A stretch of DNA of 64,000 nt, taken from assembly GCA_002379425.1 (NCBI GenBank), contig DFTH01000013.1, positions 14,407 through 78,406 of the forward strand, in the 5' to 3' direction. The DNA comes from Prevotella sp. UBA4217 (GTDB lineage: Bacteria > Bacteroidota > Bacteroidia > Bacteroidales > Bacteroidaceae). The notes under the pieces were generated by a model. The model was not told the DNA's origin. It did not search any database and was given only the letters and a program-made list of their open reading frames with translations. The stretch's first letter is position 1. Every line of letters starts with the position of its first letter. The position numbers were made by a program, and so were the translations under genes. Of this stretch, positions 1 through 6,914 are shown piece after piece.

Positions 1-339
1 TTTGCTTCGAAAATCTCCACACCTTCGGGTATGTGTTTTCCACGCATTCGAGGAACTGGATTCTTGCTTTATAAAGCAATATTTCAATTGCGGATCTTTT
101 TACCCATATAAAGAGTGGAAAATCGTGTAGAATGAATATGTGGAACTATTCGATAGAGGTATGGCACTAATACCACATTAGTTTCCGCATTAGTTTCCTC
201 ACTATAAAGGCTTACATGTTCATTGTACATTCTCGGCATTCTTCTCCTTGCTTCGATAGATCAAATTTCCGCATTGAAATCAAACGATAATGCTGGGTCA
301 CCGAAGGGCTGTGTTCCATGATAACATGTAAATCTAAAG
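1..339. other. Left-edge stretch without a recognised gene
   Basis: This is AT-rich sequence with no convincing reading frame. On the minus strand a frame open to the window edge begins with an ATG at 47 and reads MRGKHIPEGVEIFEA, so it could be the first codons of a gene lying to the left. No -7 box is visible before it. A short direct repeat of CATTAGTTTCC occurs twice around 175-200. Nothing else was seen. Confidence 0.3.
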
Positions 340-600
340 AGGGTGTACCTGATAACTATTTTGTTCCATTGTTTGCGTAACCAGGAGTCATCAACCTGAA
401 TGCAGGCCCGTGGGAAAGGTTATTCTTCGTCATTTTTCTTGTGCGCTTAGAGTTTCGTCGGATAAACGTTTTGGTGCGGGGTCTCGGGGTGCCCCTGCTT
501 CGATGCCCGCAGCGAGTATTCAAAACTAAACAATGAGTAGCCATGGGTAATATCTACCGCAAGCCCCGCGACGACAGGTTAGGCCGTTAGGCATTCTTTG
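340..600. ncRNA. Candidate structured RNA, unidentified
   Basis: This GC-rich island lies in AT-rich surroundings and has nested self-complementarity. GTTTTG (468-473) can pair with CAAAAC (521-526), enclosing TGCGGG (475-480) with CCCGCA (506-511), which encloses GGGG/CCCC (486-495). CCTG/CAGG (395-406) forms a separate hairpin. A 62-codon minus-strand frame (356-544) crosses it but is very basic and lacks a family signature, so I read it as accidental. The strand is undetermined. I could not match it to tmRNA, RNase P RNA or SRP RNA from motifs I know. 6S-like RNA remains possible. Confidence 0.25.
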
Positions 601-665
601 TTGCCGAATTTATGTTTTTTGTCAAGACTCTAAACCCTCAATATTTATTAAAAATAAATACTTTC

Positions 666-975
666 TTATTGAGGTTTCAGCAAACCAGAAGCGACAGAGA
701 TAGGCATCTTGTAAAGCAGGTTCTTTATCTTTGACATCTTTTGTTCTTCTGTAAAGTCCATAGGAAGTTTATTCCACAGCAGTTCGTTGATTTGCTTTCG
801 ACTTAACACTTTATGATCTTTAAGTGCTTTTAGTATCCACTCCTGACATTCTGCGTCGTTGAACCCTTTTTTCAAAGTATATTCCACCTGTGTATTAGTT
901 GCCTTAGCAATCTGCTTTGAGACATACAGGTGAGGTTTACGACCTTCTATCAGCCCTGCCGTTACAGCAGCAGGG
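666..975 (-). pseudogene. RecG/AlbA-like ATP-binding protein, C-terminal fragment
   Basis: The minus frame reads GLIEGRKPHLYVSKQIAKA followed by a helical segment with SRKQINELLWNKLP and KMSKIKNLLYKM. This resembles the C-terminal winged-helix tail of the Bacteroidetes proteins annotated as RecG-like or AlbA-domain ATP-binding transcriptional regulators, which are normally about 450-550 residues. Only about 95 codons survive. The DNA-binding and ATPase parts are missing, and the 5' end runs into the stop region of the next gene upstream at about 962-975. I infer a decayed gene truncated by recombination. Two further pieces of similar genes lie at 3463-4066. Confidence 0.55.
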
Positions 976-1351
976 CTATGGTCGCCACATCCTTGCCCTC
1001 ATAGAAACGGGGCTCGAAGACAGGCTTGTACTGGAAATCGCCGAAACGGAACAGTTGCAGGGCGCAGAACTGACGGTCGTCACTCAGGCAGAGTTCCAGA
1101 CGGAAGTGGCCGTTGGCACCGGCCACAGGCTTGCCCTTTTGCTGAATATCGGCAGCCATCTTGTCGAGCGGCATGTCTAAAAGACTCGCCACACGCTCAC
1201 CCTCCGTGGGTGTATATTCCAGAATGACGGCTTTGGCCTGACTCTGCGTAGGCGTATAGACGGCCTTGGTCCAAAACAGTGATTTTTTGATCTCGATATG
1301 CTGATATGCGGAGAGGGCAGCAGCCATCTCCAAGTTTTTGATACTTGACAT
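962..1351 (-). CDS. Hypothetical protein, 129 aa
   Basis: The frame is intact (MSSIKNLEMAAALSAYQHIE...) with no signal peptide or membrane segment, so it is probably cytoplasmic. The composition is that of a small globular alpha/beta protein, with the C-terminal half rich in aromatic residues (FRLELCLSDDRQFCALQLFRFGDF). I do not recognise the family. Its stop codon lies inside the 5' end of the RecG-like fragment, so the junction between them is a breakpoint. No -7 box is obvious upstream. Coding status is supported by length and ordinary composition only. Confidence 0.5.
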   Translation of the reverse strand: MSSIKNLEMAAALSAYQHIEIKKSLFWTKAVYTPTQSQAKAVILEYTPTEGERVASLLDMPLDKMAADIQQKGKPVAGANGHFRLELCLSDDRQFCALQLFRFGDFQYKPVFEPRFYEGKDVATIALLL

Positions 1352-1418
1352 AGTTGTTGTTATGTATGATGTTAAAAATGTGAATAAAAAGTGTGTCCCT
1401 GTGATAACAGAAACTATG

Positions 1419-1826
1419 TCAACGGATGATGTGCCTCAGTGCGATGACGTAATAGTCGCACGAGGCCGACAGGCAGAAGGGAGCCGTTTCCTGGCGGCAT
1501 CTGCTGTCGTAGTAGGAGTAAAGGGGTTTGACATTATGATGTCGGAAGGCAAGGCTGCCAAACGGCGTGACGCTTCTTTCCGTCTTTGCACCCTGGGTAG
1601 GAAGGATGCGCTGAGGACGGGAACTGCAAATACGGTAAATCTGCGAGGCATCTGTCAGTGTGGCATCCTGATGATGCTGGTGCTGCGGAACAAGGACGGA
1701 TGACTCGCGATGCTGACAGGCTCCTTCGACTGCCGCATCACAACGGTTCTGCCAGTTTAGCAAAACCGTCAGGCACACGGCGCAAAGTGCCGTTAATATC
1801 CTTGCCGTCATCAAGACCCGTCTCAT
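1419..1826 (-). CDS. Small exported hypothetical protein, 135 aa
   Basis: The predicted start (MRRVLMTARILTALCAVCL) gives a positively charged n-region and a hydrophobic core, a likely signal peptide or anchor. The rest is rich in Arg, His and Ser and ends with SCDYYVIALRHIIR, a tail I recall from small Prevotella hypothetical proteins. I chose the internal ATG at 1826 because a -7 box (TACCTTTG) lies at 1835-1842 on the minus strand and would be downstream of the longer start at 1847. The leader would then be only a few bases. Function is unknown. An overlapping plus-strand frame at 1338-1703 is less likely. Confidence 0.45.
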   Translation of the reverse strand: MRRVLMTARILTALCAVCLTVLLNWQNRCDAAVEGACQHRESSVLVPQHQHHQDATLTDASQIYRICSSRPQRILPTQGAKTERSVTPFGSLAFRHHNVKPLYSYYDSRCRQETAPFCLSASCDYYVIALRHIIR

Positions 1827-1834
1827 TTTGACTG

Positions 1835-1842
1835 CAAAGGTA
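1835..1842 (-). promoter_or_regulatory. -7 box (TACCTTTG) for the gene at 1419-1826
   Basis: It matches the Bacteroidetes TAnnTTTG element and lies 8 bases before the chosen ATG, which implies a near-leaderless transcript. Confidence 0.5.
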
Positions 1843-2011
1843 CACAAATTATTCGAAATAAAAGGCTTCAGCTTTCACTTTTTTTATTCTTATTTATTAG
1901 TGCGCATACGGATGTTTAGATAAGTGTAACATCTTTGTTCAACCATCCATATGGTTTTGTAAGATTATAATCGCAAATAGTATTGCAATTACCAACAAAT
2001 GGCAAATAACA

Positions 2012-2683
2012 TCAATCGTTAAGTTTCAATATCTTCTTGCAACTGTCTAACTCACCCTGCATGGCCTTGTCAATCTCCTGCAAACTGAGTCGGACATTCT
2101 GCATACGCGAATAATAGACGTTGAATTCTGGCAGTTCGTGCAGGTAGCGCACGTAGTCGAAAACGGTGGCATTCATGTCGCCGTAGAAGTGCCGATATAC
2201 CAAGTCGGCAACAACGCGCTTCTGATCGATAACCTGCGATGACACTGACCTGTACTGGCGGGCATACCCATAGAAATCGTCGATATGGCCGATAAGTTCA
2301 ACATTGCCGATAGTGTTCAAGATTTCTGTTTTATAGACTTCCATGCCGTTATCCACGTCAGCCTGTACATACTCTGAGATGGCTGTATTGATAAACGTGT
2401 TAGCCACTGATTCGTTCACACGGTCAAGAGTATCGGCAAGGATGGCCAGATGCAGAATCATCGAAGTGGAGTCGATGGTGTCATACAGGGCTTGATATTC
2501 ATGCAGTTGCTGATGGGTGCGCCCCATCTTTTTTACGGTCTGCTCGGCAAGCAGTCGGGCTGTCTCAGCCTTTTTGGTGGCGCCGACACAGTTGTTGATT
2601 CCAAAGGTGATGGCAATACCGCAGACTGCTGCCAGGAAACTGGACAGGAAGTTACGCAGCCAAGTGATGTTTTCTTTCTTCAT
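2012..2683 (-). CDS. Membrane-anchored hypothetical protein, 223 aa
   Basis: Residues 9-31 (WLRNFLSSFLAAVCGIAITFGIN) form one hydrophobic segment after a short charged start, consistent with a single N-terminal membrane anchor. The remainder is predominantly helical and charged, with long stretches that could be coiled coil (KKAETARLLAEQTVKKM). I do not recognise a named domain. It resembles Bacteroidetes single-pass proteins whose soluble helical part faces the periplasm, but that is inference. It lies about 36 bp downstream of the frameshifted gene at 2720-3020 and probably shares its promoter at 3054-3061. Confidence 0.6.
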   Translation of the reverse strand: MKKENITWLRNFLSSFLAAVCGIAITFGINNCVGATKKAETARLLAEQTVKKMGRTHQQLHEYQALYDTIDSTSMILHLAILADTLDRVNESVANTFINTAISEYVQADVDNGMEVYKTEILNTIGNVELIGHIDDFYGYARQYRSVSSQVIDQKRVVADLVYRHFYGDMNATVFDYVRYLHELPEFNVYYSRMQNVRLSLQEIDKAMQGELDSCKKILKLND

Positions 2684-2719
2684 GTCTCTGAAAATTGTGC
2701 TATCGTATTCTGAATATAC

Positions 2720-3020
2720 TCAAATCAGTTCGTCCACTTTCAGGCCATTGAGTGTGTAATACACTTCTTTGCCCTTTGTCGTCTGGTTGGTCGAGAGACT
2801 CTTGACGGCAGTGGCTCCTGGCAATGACAGGGTGACGCTGATATTGTTTTGTGGTGATATTGACTTTATCCATAGTAGCTGGTGTTTCTGCGATATTCTG
2901 TGTCTTGGTCTGTGCACCTGTAGTCTGTGCATTTGCCTCTCCTACCTCGTCACCGCTGCAAACGACGGCCAGCAAGTTCATGACCGTCAGCAGCATCCTG
3001 TTTAGAAATATTATCTTCAT
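2720..3020 (-). pseudogene. Frameshifted small secreted protein
   Basis: The start MKIIFLNRMLLTVMNLLAVVC is a signal-peptide-like segment, followed by about 40 residues to DKVNITTKQ. The adjacent frame then continues with NNISVTLSLPGATAVKSL and ends KGKEVYYTLNGLKVDELI. Removing one A from the AAAA run at about 2855 joins the frames (NITT-NNISV). The tail YYTLNGLKV resembles the beginning of the C-terminal signature of the large surface proteins at 10816, 16542 and 62755, but stops short. I infer a mutated gene. Programmed slippage or a sequencing error in the homopolymer cannot be excluded. Confidence 0.5.
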
Positions 3021-3053
3021 ACGCTTTTCGTTTGACGTTTTTAATCTCGGCTG

Positions 3054-3061
3054 CAAAAGTA
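3054..3061 (-). promoter_or_regulatory. -7 box (TACTTTTG) upstream of 2720-3020
   Basis: TAnnTTTG match about 34 bases before the ATG at 3020. It probably also serves the 2012-2683 gene. Confidence 0.45.
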
Positions 3062-3462
3062 CAACAAAAAAAAAAGAATTAGATATACAAATTACGGATT
3101 ATCTAACCATTTTTACGGAACTTTTACATATCTTGTACCTCTATGGGTATTTTTGTTATTGTTGTCTCTTACACTTATATCGTTCTACCTCTACTAAACA
3201 ATTTGATTATTCCAGCAAAGGCGCTGTTTTTAAACGGCTTTTGCAAATATATACATAGACTTTTCTTCTATTTTATTTCTACTTTCCCTCTACAAATCCT
3301 CTACCGAAGTTCTACTAACCGAATAAACGTTTTTTATTCTGCAATAGGTCATCATATTAGTTACAGGCAGAGATTCAACAAAGTGCTGCTTACTAAAATT
3401 GGGGGTAATTTTGGGGGTAACATAATAAGAAATTAAGGAACCCACTGACATTCAGCAGGTTC
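3062..3462. repeat. Gene-poor AT-rich stretch with a TTGGGGGTAA direct repeat
   Basis: No supported gene is present. A plus-strand frame at 3143-3436 is AT-driven and lacks family resemblance. The 10-mer TTGGGGGTAA occurs at 3399-3408 and 3411-3420. Such repeats are often seen close to tyrosine-recombinase attachment sites in Bacteroidetes, and this one is followed by a hairpin and a copy of the tRNA-Ser 3' end. Confidence 0.4.
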
Positions 3463-3473
3463 CCTAATTTCTT
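3427..3473. terminator. Imperfect hairpin beside the tRNA 3'-end copy
   Basis: AAGAAATTAAGGAACC (3427-3442) pairs with GGTTCCCTAATTTCTT (3458-3473) with a bulge. The layout (hairpin, then TTTGCGGAGAGAG) mirrors the tRNA-Ser terminator and 3' end at 4097-4143. Confidence 0.5.
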
Positions 3474-3839
3474 TGCGGAGAGAGTTAGATCTGACGGAGG
3501 GTCGTGCAACGGGTATTCCAACCATTCAGGACGAACTGAAAGCCAATGGTTCAACCAAAGCGACTATCGAGACGGACGAGGAGAGGACGTACTTCCTGAT
3601 TGATATTCCTTGCCATCCAGGATTTATGAAAGAAACGCTCTCGGTAGAACAAATTGGCGTAAAAGGTGGCGTAAAAGAACCGAATGTCACTAAAGACTGG
3701 TGTTGCGACAAGGACTATTAAGCGCGATATAGAGAACCTACAGTCAAGTGATATCTTAACTCGTAAGGGTGGCCGCAAGGATGGTGAATGGATTGTGACG
3801 GAGTTGGGCATGGCTATGCTTGAAGCGTTGAAGAAGTAA
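3463..3839 (+). pseudogene. RecG/AlbA-like protein fragment, frameshifted
   Basis: The plus frame reads RRELDLTEGRATGIPTIQDE and then TIETDEERTYFLIDIPCHPGF, the characteristic C-terminal stretch of RecG-like ATP-binding regulators. After about codon 80 the frame breaks. The continuation VATRTIKRDIENLQSSDIL, RKGGRKDGEWIVTELG and MLEALKK is read in another frame and matches the winged-helix end of the same family. Both halves are needed for the normal tail, so at least one frameshift has occurred. The upstream DNA-binding and ATPase domains are absent. It is a remnant and the product is not functional. Confidence 0.6.
3475..3484. other. Possible attachment-site remnant (tRNA-Ser 3' end copy)
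   Basis: GCGGAGAGAG is identical to 4134-4143, the 3' end plus one flanking base of tRNA-Ser(GGA) read on plus. Both copies follow a GGTTCCC-containing hairpin. Ten bases is short for an att core, so this is tentative. Confidence 0.3.
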
Positions 3840-4066
3840 CATCTATCACAGTATCTGTGCGTTTGCCAACGACTTTGACACCTTTGAGACTACCGAAGAC
3901 CGCTTGACCTTCCTGATTCACATCCCTATTCATGCTGGATGTGGCAATAAACCCGCTACGGAGAAAACTACGGTGATAACAAACAAGGAGTTGGCTGAAG
4001 TATGTGAAGCCGTATGCATTTTCAGCGGTGTCCATCCCCTTATTAGCCTCGCTTTCAGCGGGTTAA
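3840..4066 (+). pseudogene. Second RecG/AlbA-like protein fragment
   Basis: Immediately after the previous remnant another frame reads FDTFETTEDRLTFLIHIPIH and ITNKELAEV, again resembling the acidic ETxEDRxxFLxxIPIH segment of RecG-like regulators. It is therefore a piece of a second homologue, or of a duplicated end. It starts without a credible start codon and ends at a stop at 4064-4066. Together with 666-975 this makes three decayed pieces of one family in 3.4 kb. Confidence 0.4.
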
Positions 4067-4096
4067 ACTAATAAGGTGCTGGTAATCAGATACTAA

Positions 4097-4123
4097 AAAT
4101 GGGAACCCGTAAGGTTCCCATTT
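4097..4123 (-). terminator. Terminator of tRNA-Ser
   Basis: AAATGGGAACC pairs perfectly with GGTTCCCATTT around a 5-base loop. On the minus strand it is followed by a run of T, just beyond the tRNA 3' end. Confidence 0.75.
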
Positions 4124-4134
4124 GTGCTATTTAG

Positions 4135-4222
4135 CGGAGAGAGGGGGATTCGAACCCCCGAATCGCTTTTGACGATTACACGCTTTCCAGGCGTGCCTCT
4201 TCAGCCACTCGAGCACCTCTCC
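4135..4222 (-). tRNA. tRNA-Ser (anticodon GGA)
   Basis: The sequence folds as an 88-base class II tRNA. Acceptor GGAGAGG pairs with TCTCTCC, the discriminator base is G, and a long variable arm follows the anticodon stem. The T arm contains GGTTCGAATCC. The anticodon loop CTGGAAA gives anticodon GGA, decoding UCC/UCU. CCA is not encoded. It lies downstream of tatD on the same strand with its own -7 box. Confidence 0.95.
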
Positions 4223-4238
4223 TTTTGTTAAGCGGATG

Positions 4239-4246
4239 CAAAGGTA
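4239..4246 (-). promoter_or_regulatory. -7 box (TACCTTTG) of tRNA-Ser
   Basis: TAnnTTTG match 16 bases before the tRNA 5' end. The expected -33 region is occupied by the heptad array at 4255-4289. Confidence 0.65.
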
Positions 4247-4254
4247 ATACAATA

Positions 4255-4289
4255 AGTTGAAAGTTGAGAGTTGAGCGTCAAGAGTTTAG
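4255..4289. repeat. Heptad array, AGTTGAA type, 5 units
   Basis: Units AGTTGAA, AGTTGAG, AGTTGAG, CGTCAAG and AGTTTAG lie between the tatD stop and the tRNA-Ser -7 box. Confidence 0.8.
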
Positions 4290-4295
4290 GGAAAT

Positions 4296-5105
4296 TTAAC
4301 CATTGATGCCAAAGATACGGGCCACGGCGGCATTCGTACGCTCGGCCACTTCGGTCTCACTCACGCTATAAGCCTCGGCCAGTTTCTTCAGTACGAAAGC
4401 CACGAAGGCGGGTTCGTTGCGCTGGCCGCGCATGGGCACGGGTGCCATGTAGGGGGCATCGGTCTCCAGCACGATACGGTCCAGCGGCACCACACTTGGA
4501 AGCACCTCTGGCAGATGCGACTTCTTGAAGGTCAGTACCCCACCGATGCCCAGCACGAAACGGTCGAACTGCAGCAGTTCCTGAGCCTCCTGCGCATTAC
4601 CCGTGAAACAGTGGAACACACCACCAGGCAGATCATCCTTGTATCTCTTCAGAATGGTCACCAGTTCGTTCTGTGCCTTCCTACAGTGGATCATCAGGGG
4701 CAGGCGCGACTCCACCGACCAGCGCACCTGTTCTTCAAAGGCCAGCAACTGCTCTTCGGCGAACTCCCGGCTCCAATAGAAGTCGAGGCCCACCTCACCG
4801 ATGGCGATATAATGGACTGTCGGGAGCAGAGAGTTCTCGCCTTGCGAGCGACCGAAGGTCGAACGGAGAGTTGCCAGCACCTCACGCCAGTCGGCCTTCA
4901 CTTCCTCCGGATGGAGGCCCAGCATCGGAAAGCAGTAGCCAGGATAGCGGCGGCAGACCTCCATCACCGTCTCGCACGACTTCAGGTCGATGCCAGGCAC
5001 GCCGATGGCACACACCCCTGCCTCCCTGGCACGGGCGATGACGGCATCGAGATCCTCGCGGAACTCCTCGCCGTCGAGATGGCAATGGGTATCAACAAAC
5101 CGCAT
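4296..5105 (-). CDS. tatD: TatD family metal-dependent hydrolase
   Basis: This cytoplasmic TIM-barrel hydrolase has 269 aa, the usual TatD/YcfH length. The metal-site motifs are in order: VDTHCHLDGEEF near the N terminus, GEVGLDFYWS with an EEQ helix, MIHCRK, GGVFHCFTGN and ETDAPYMAP near residue 200. Family members act as metal-dependent 3'-5' DNases or related phosphoesterases. The true substrate here is not shown. The ATG at 5105 overlaps the stop of the upstream polyprenyl synthase (TGATG), so I prefer it to a TTG one codon earlier. Translational coupling is likely. Confidence 0.93.
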   Translation of the reverse strand: MRFVDTHCHLDGEEFREDLDAVIARAREAGVCAIGVPGIDLKSCETVMEVCRRYPGYCFPMLGLHPEEVKADWREVLATLRSTFGRSQGENSLLPTVHYIAIGEVGLDFYWSREFAEEQLLAFEEQVRWSVESRLPLMIHCRKAQNELVTILKRYKDDLPGGVFHCFTGNAQEAQELLQFDRFVLGIGGVLTFKKSHLPEVLPSVVPLDRIVLETDAPYMAPVPMRGQRNEPAFVAFVLKKLAEAYSVSETEVAERTNAAVARIFGING

Positions 5106-6079
5106 CAACTCTGTCTGTGCATCATGGCGGCAGCGTAGGCCTTCAGTTCTGCCTTACGGTCCTCGCTGACGCTCACCTTGTCTATAAACGTATGAGCCAG
5201 GGCGTAGCAGTCTTCTATCTTCTGTTCACAGAGTTGGCGGATGCCAATCTCGTCGTAGAGTCGCGTCACTGCCTGCACCTTCTCGCTGCGGTCAAAGTCA
5301 CTGGCCTCGATCCAGCGCATCAGTTCTGCCCGCTGGGCATCGTTGGCGCGGTTCACGGCATTGATGAGCATATAGGTCTTCTTATTCGACGTGATGTCGC
5401 CCCCGATGTTCTTGCCGAACACCTTTGGATCGCCATACACATCGAGCAGGTCGTCCTGCAACTGGAAGGCCAGTCCTATCTGCTCACCGAACTTATACAG
5501 GTTGTCCTGATCAGCCTCTGGTGCCCCGGCGAGGATGGCACCGATCTTCAGGGCACAGGCCAGCAGCACGCTGGTCTTCAGGCGTATCATCTCGATATAC
5601 TCGTCCTCCGTCACGTCGCTGCGCGTCTCAAACTCCACGTCGAGTTGCTGTCCCTCGTCAATCTCAAGCGTCGTCTCCGTGAAGATGCCAATCACCTGCT
5701 GCAGTTTGCCGGCCTCGCACTGTCCCATGCGCTGGAAAGCCTGGAGCAGCATCGTGTCGCCAGAGAGGATGGCCTGATTGGGGTTCCACTTGCGATGCAC
5801 GGTCTCGTGGCCGCGACGCCTGTCGGCATTATCCATCAGGTCATCGTGCAACAGGGTGAAGTTATGATAGGTCTCCAGGCCGATGGCCTGCATCATGATA
5901 CGCTCCGGATCGTCCTTGTAGAGATTGTAGGCCAGGAGCATCAGCACCGGGCGCACGCGCTTGCCACCAAGGGAGAGCACATACTTGATGGGATCATACA
6001 GACTGGAGGGCTTGCGGTCGTAGGTCAGGCCGTCGAGCGCCTCGTTCACTTTCTTCAGTAACTCTTCAGACTTATACAT
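5105..6079 (-). CDS. Polyprenyl (isoprenyl) diphosphate synthase
   Basis: This trans-prenyltransferase condenses isopentenyl diphosphate onto an allylic diphosphate. The 324 residues show GGKRVRPVL (IPP binding), the first Asp-rich motif LLHDDLMDNADRRRG near residue 85-100, and the second, QLQDDLLDVYGDP followed by GKNIGGDITSNKKTY. Product length (farnesyl, geranylgeranyl or longer) cannot be read with confidence. It sits between tonB (4-bp gap) and tatD (1-bp overlap) in one operon. The product would feed quinone or undecaprenyl-lipid synthesis. Confidence 0.93.
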   Translation of the reverse strand: MYKSEELLKKVNEALDGLTYDRKPSSLYDPIKYVLSLGGKRVRPVLMLLAYNLYKDDPERIMMQAIGLETYHNFTLLHDDLMDNADRRRGHETVHRKWNPNQAILSGDTMLLQAFQRMGQCEAGKLQQVIGIFTETTLEIDEGQQLDVEFETRSDVTEDEYIEMIRLKTSVLLACALKIGAILAGAPEADQDNLYKFGEQIGLAFQLQDDLLDVYGDPKVFGKNIGGDITSNKKTYMLINAVNRANDAQRAELMRWIEASDFDRSEKVQAVTRLYDEIGIRQLCEQKIEDCYALAHTFIDKVSVSEDRKAELKAYAAAMMHRQS

Positions 6080-6083
6080 ATCT

Positions 6084-6776
6084 TTACATATTAAACACTA
6101 TCGGAATACACACCTTCGTGCGGCAGGGCTTCGCGTTCATCATACCTGCCTGCCACTTCGGCATCATCCTGAGCACGCGCAGCACCTCCTGGTCGCAGGA
6201 GGCTTCCAGATGCTCCGTCAGTTCAAGGTCGGACACCGTACCATCGGTATTCACGACAAACTGTGCCACGACCCTTCCCTTTACCTTACGCCGCTGGGCC
6301 ACTTCGGGATATTTCAGGTTCTTCGTCAGCCATTTCATGAACTCTGCCGCCCCACCGGGGAACTGGGGCAGGTCTTCCACCACACGGAAATCGATGGGTT
6401 CGTTGTACAAATCCACCACCTCAGGCTTTTCCTCCTCTGCCACCACCTCTTCCGGTTTCTCCGTAGGCATCTCCTCAGGCTGCTCCTGAGGCAGTTCCAC
6501 ATCCTCATCCACCAGGCGCAGTTCCTCCGACTTCGGCTGTTCCATTTGTTCCTCCTGCGGCATCATCATGGGCACTTCGTCCTTGTCGCGCTTCAGCGGC
6601 GAGAGTTCCATCTCCGCCTCCAGGTCCTCATCAGTCTCAAAGAAAGTCCAGCCGCTGTCAGTCGTATTCCATTCCAGGGCAACGAACAGCGCCGCGAGCA
6701 CCACGATCAGTCCCAGCAGGAACCTCTGTACCTGCTGCCCTTCGAGATCCGCCTCGCGACTTTTCCTGACTTCCAT
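6084..6776 (-). CDS. tonB: TonB-like energy transducer
   Basis: The protein is 230 aa: a short cytoplasmic start, one membrane segment (FLLGLIVVLAALFVALEW, about residues 20-37), a long acidic and proline-containing periplasmic spacer (EEQMEQPKSEE, PEEMPTEKPEE), and a C-terminal TonB domain with FPGGAAEFMKWL, KYPEVAQRR, GRVVAQFVVNTDG and a final barrel-contacting strand. It would couple the proton-motive force to TonB-dependent receptors such as the one at 53436-56753. A -7 box lies at 6817-6824. It leads the operon tonB, polyprenyl synthase, tatD. Confidence 0.9.
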   Translation of the reverse strand: MEVRKSREADLEGQQVQRFLLGLIVVLAALFVALEWNTTDSGWTFFETDEDLEAEMELSPLKRDKDEVPMMMPQEEQMEQPKSEELRLVDEDVELPQEQPEEMPTEKPEEVVAEEEKPEVVDLYNEPIDFRVVEDLPQFPGGAAEFMKWLTKNLKYPEVAQRRKVKGRVVAQFVVNTDGTVSDLELTEHLEASCDQEVLRVLRMMPKWQAGMMNAKPCRTKVCIPIVFNM

Positions 6777-6816
6777 AATAAAAACGCGATTCCTACGTTA
6801 TTTCTATAAACGTCTG

Positions 6817-6824
6817 CAAAGTTA
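6817..6824 (-). promoter_or_regulatory. -7 box (TAACTTTG) of the tonB operon
   Basis: TAnnTTTG match 40 bases before the tonB ATG. Confidence 0.5.
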
Positions 6825-6848
6825 CAAATTAATTGAGAATATAACGTT

Positions 6849-6883
6849 AAGAATTAAGGATTAAGACCCAAGAATTAAGAAAT
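6849..6883. repeat. Heptad array, AAGAATT type, 5 units
   Basis: Units AAGAATT, AAGGATT, AAGACCC, AAGAATT and AAGAAAT lie just upstream of the porQ -7 box, occupying its -33 region. The same unit type recurs at 53030-53064. Confidence 0.8.
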
Positions 6884-6889
6884 ATTTCG

Positions 6890-6897
6890 TATCTTTG
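6890..6897 (+). promoter_or_regulatory. -7 box (TATCTTTG) of porQ-cmk
   Basis: TAnnTTTG match 17 bases before the ATG at 6915. No -33 TTTG is seen because the heptad array lies there. Confidence 0.6.
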
Positions 6898-6914
6898 CGC
6901 CCAATTTGAGGAAA

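Noticed and set aside
356..544. 62-codon minus frame as a basic peptide gene
   Set aside because: It runs across the structured island, has no promoter box or family resemblance, and its basic content follows from base composition.
3143..3436. 97-codon plus frame in the AT-rich gap
   Set aside because: Composition-driven frame rich in Ile/Phe/Tyr with no recognisable domain.
5117..6061. 314-codon plus frame opposite the polyprenyl synthase
   Set aside because: Shadow of a clear trans-prenyltransferase; no independent start signals.
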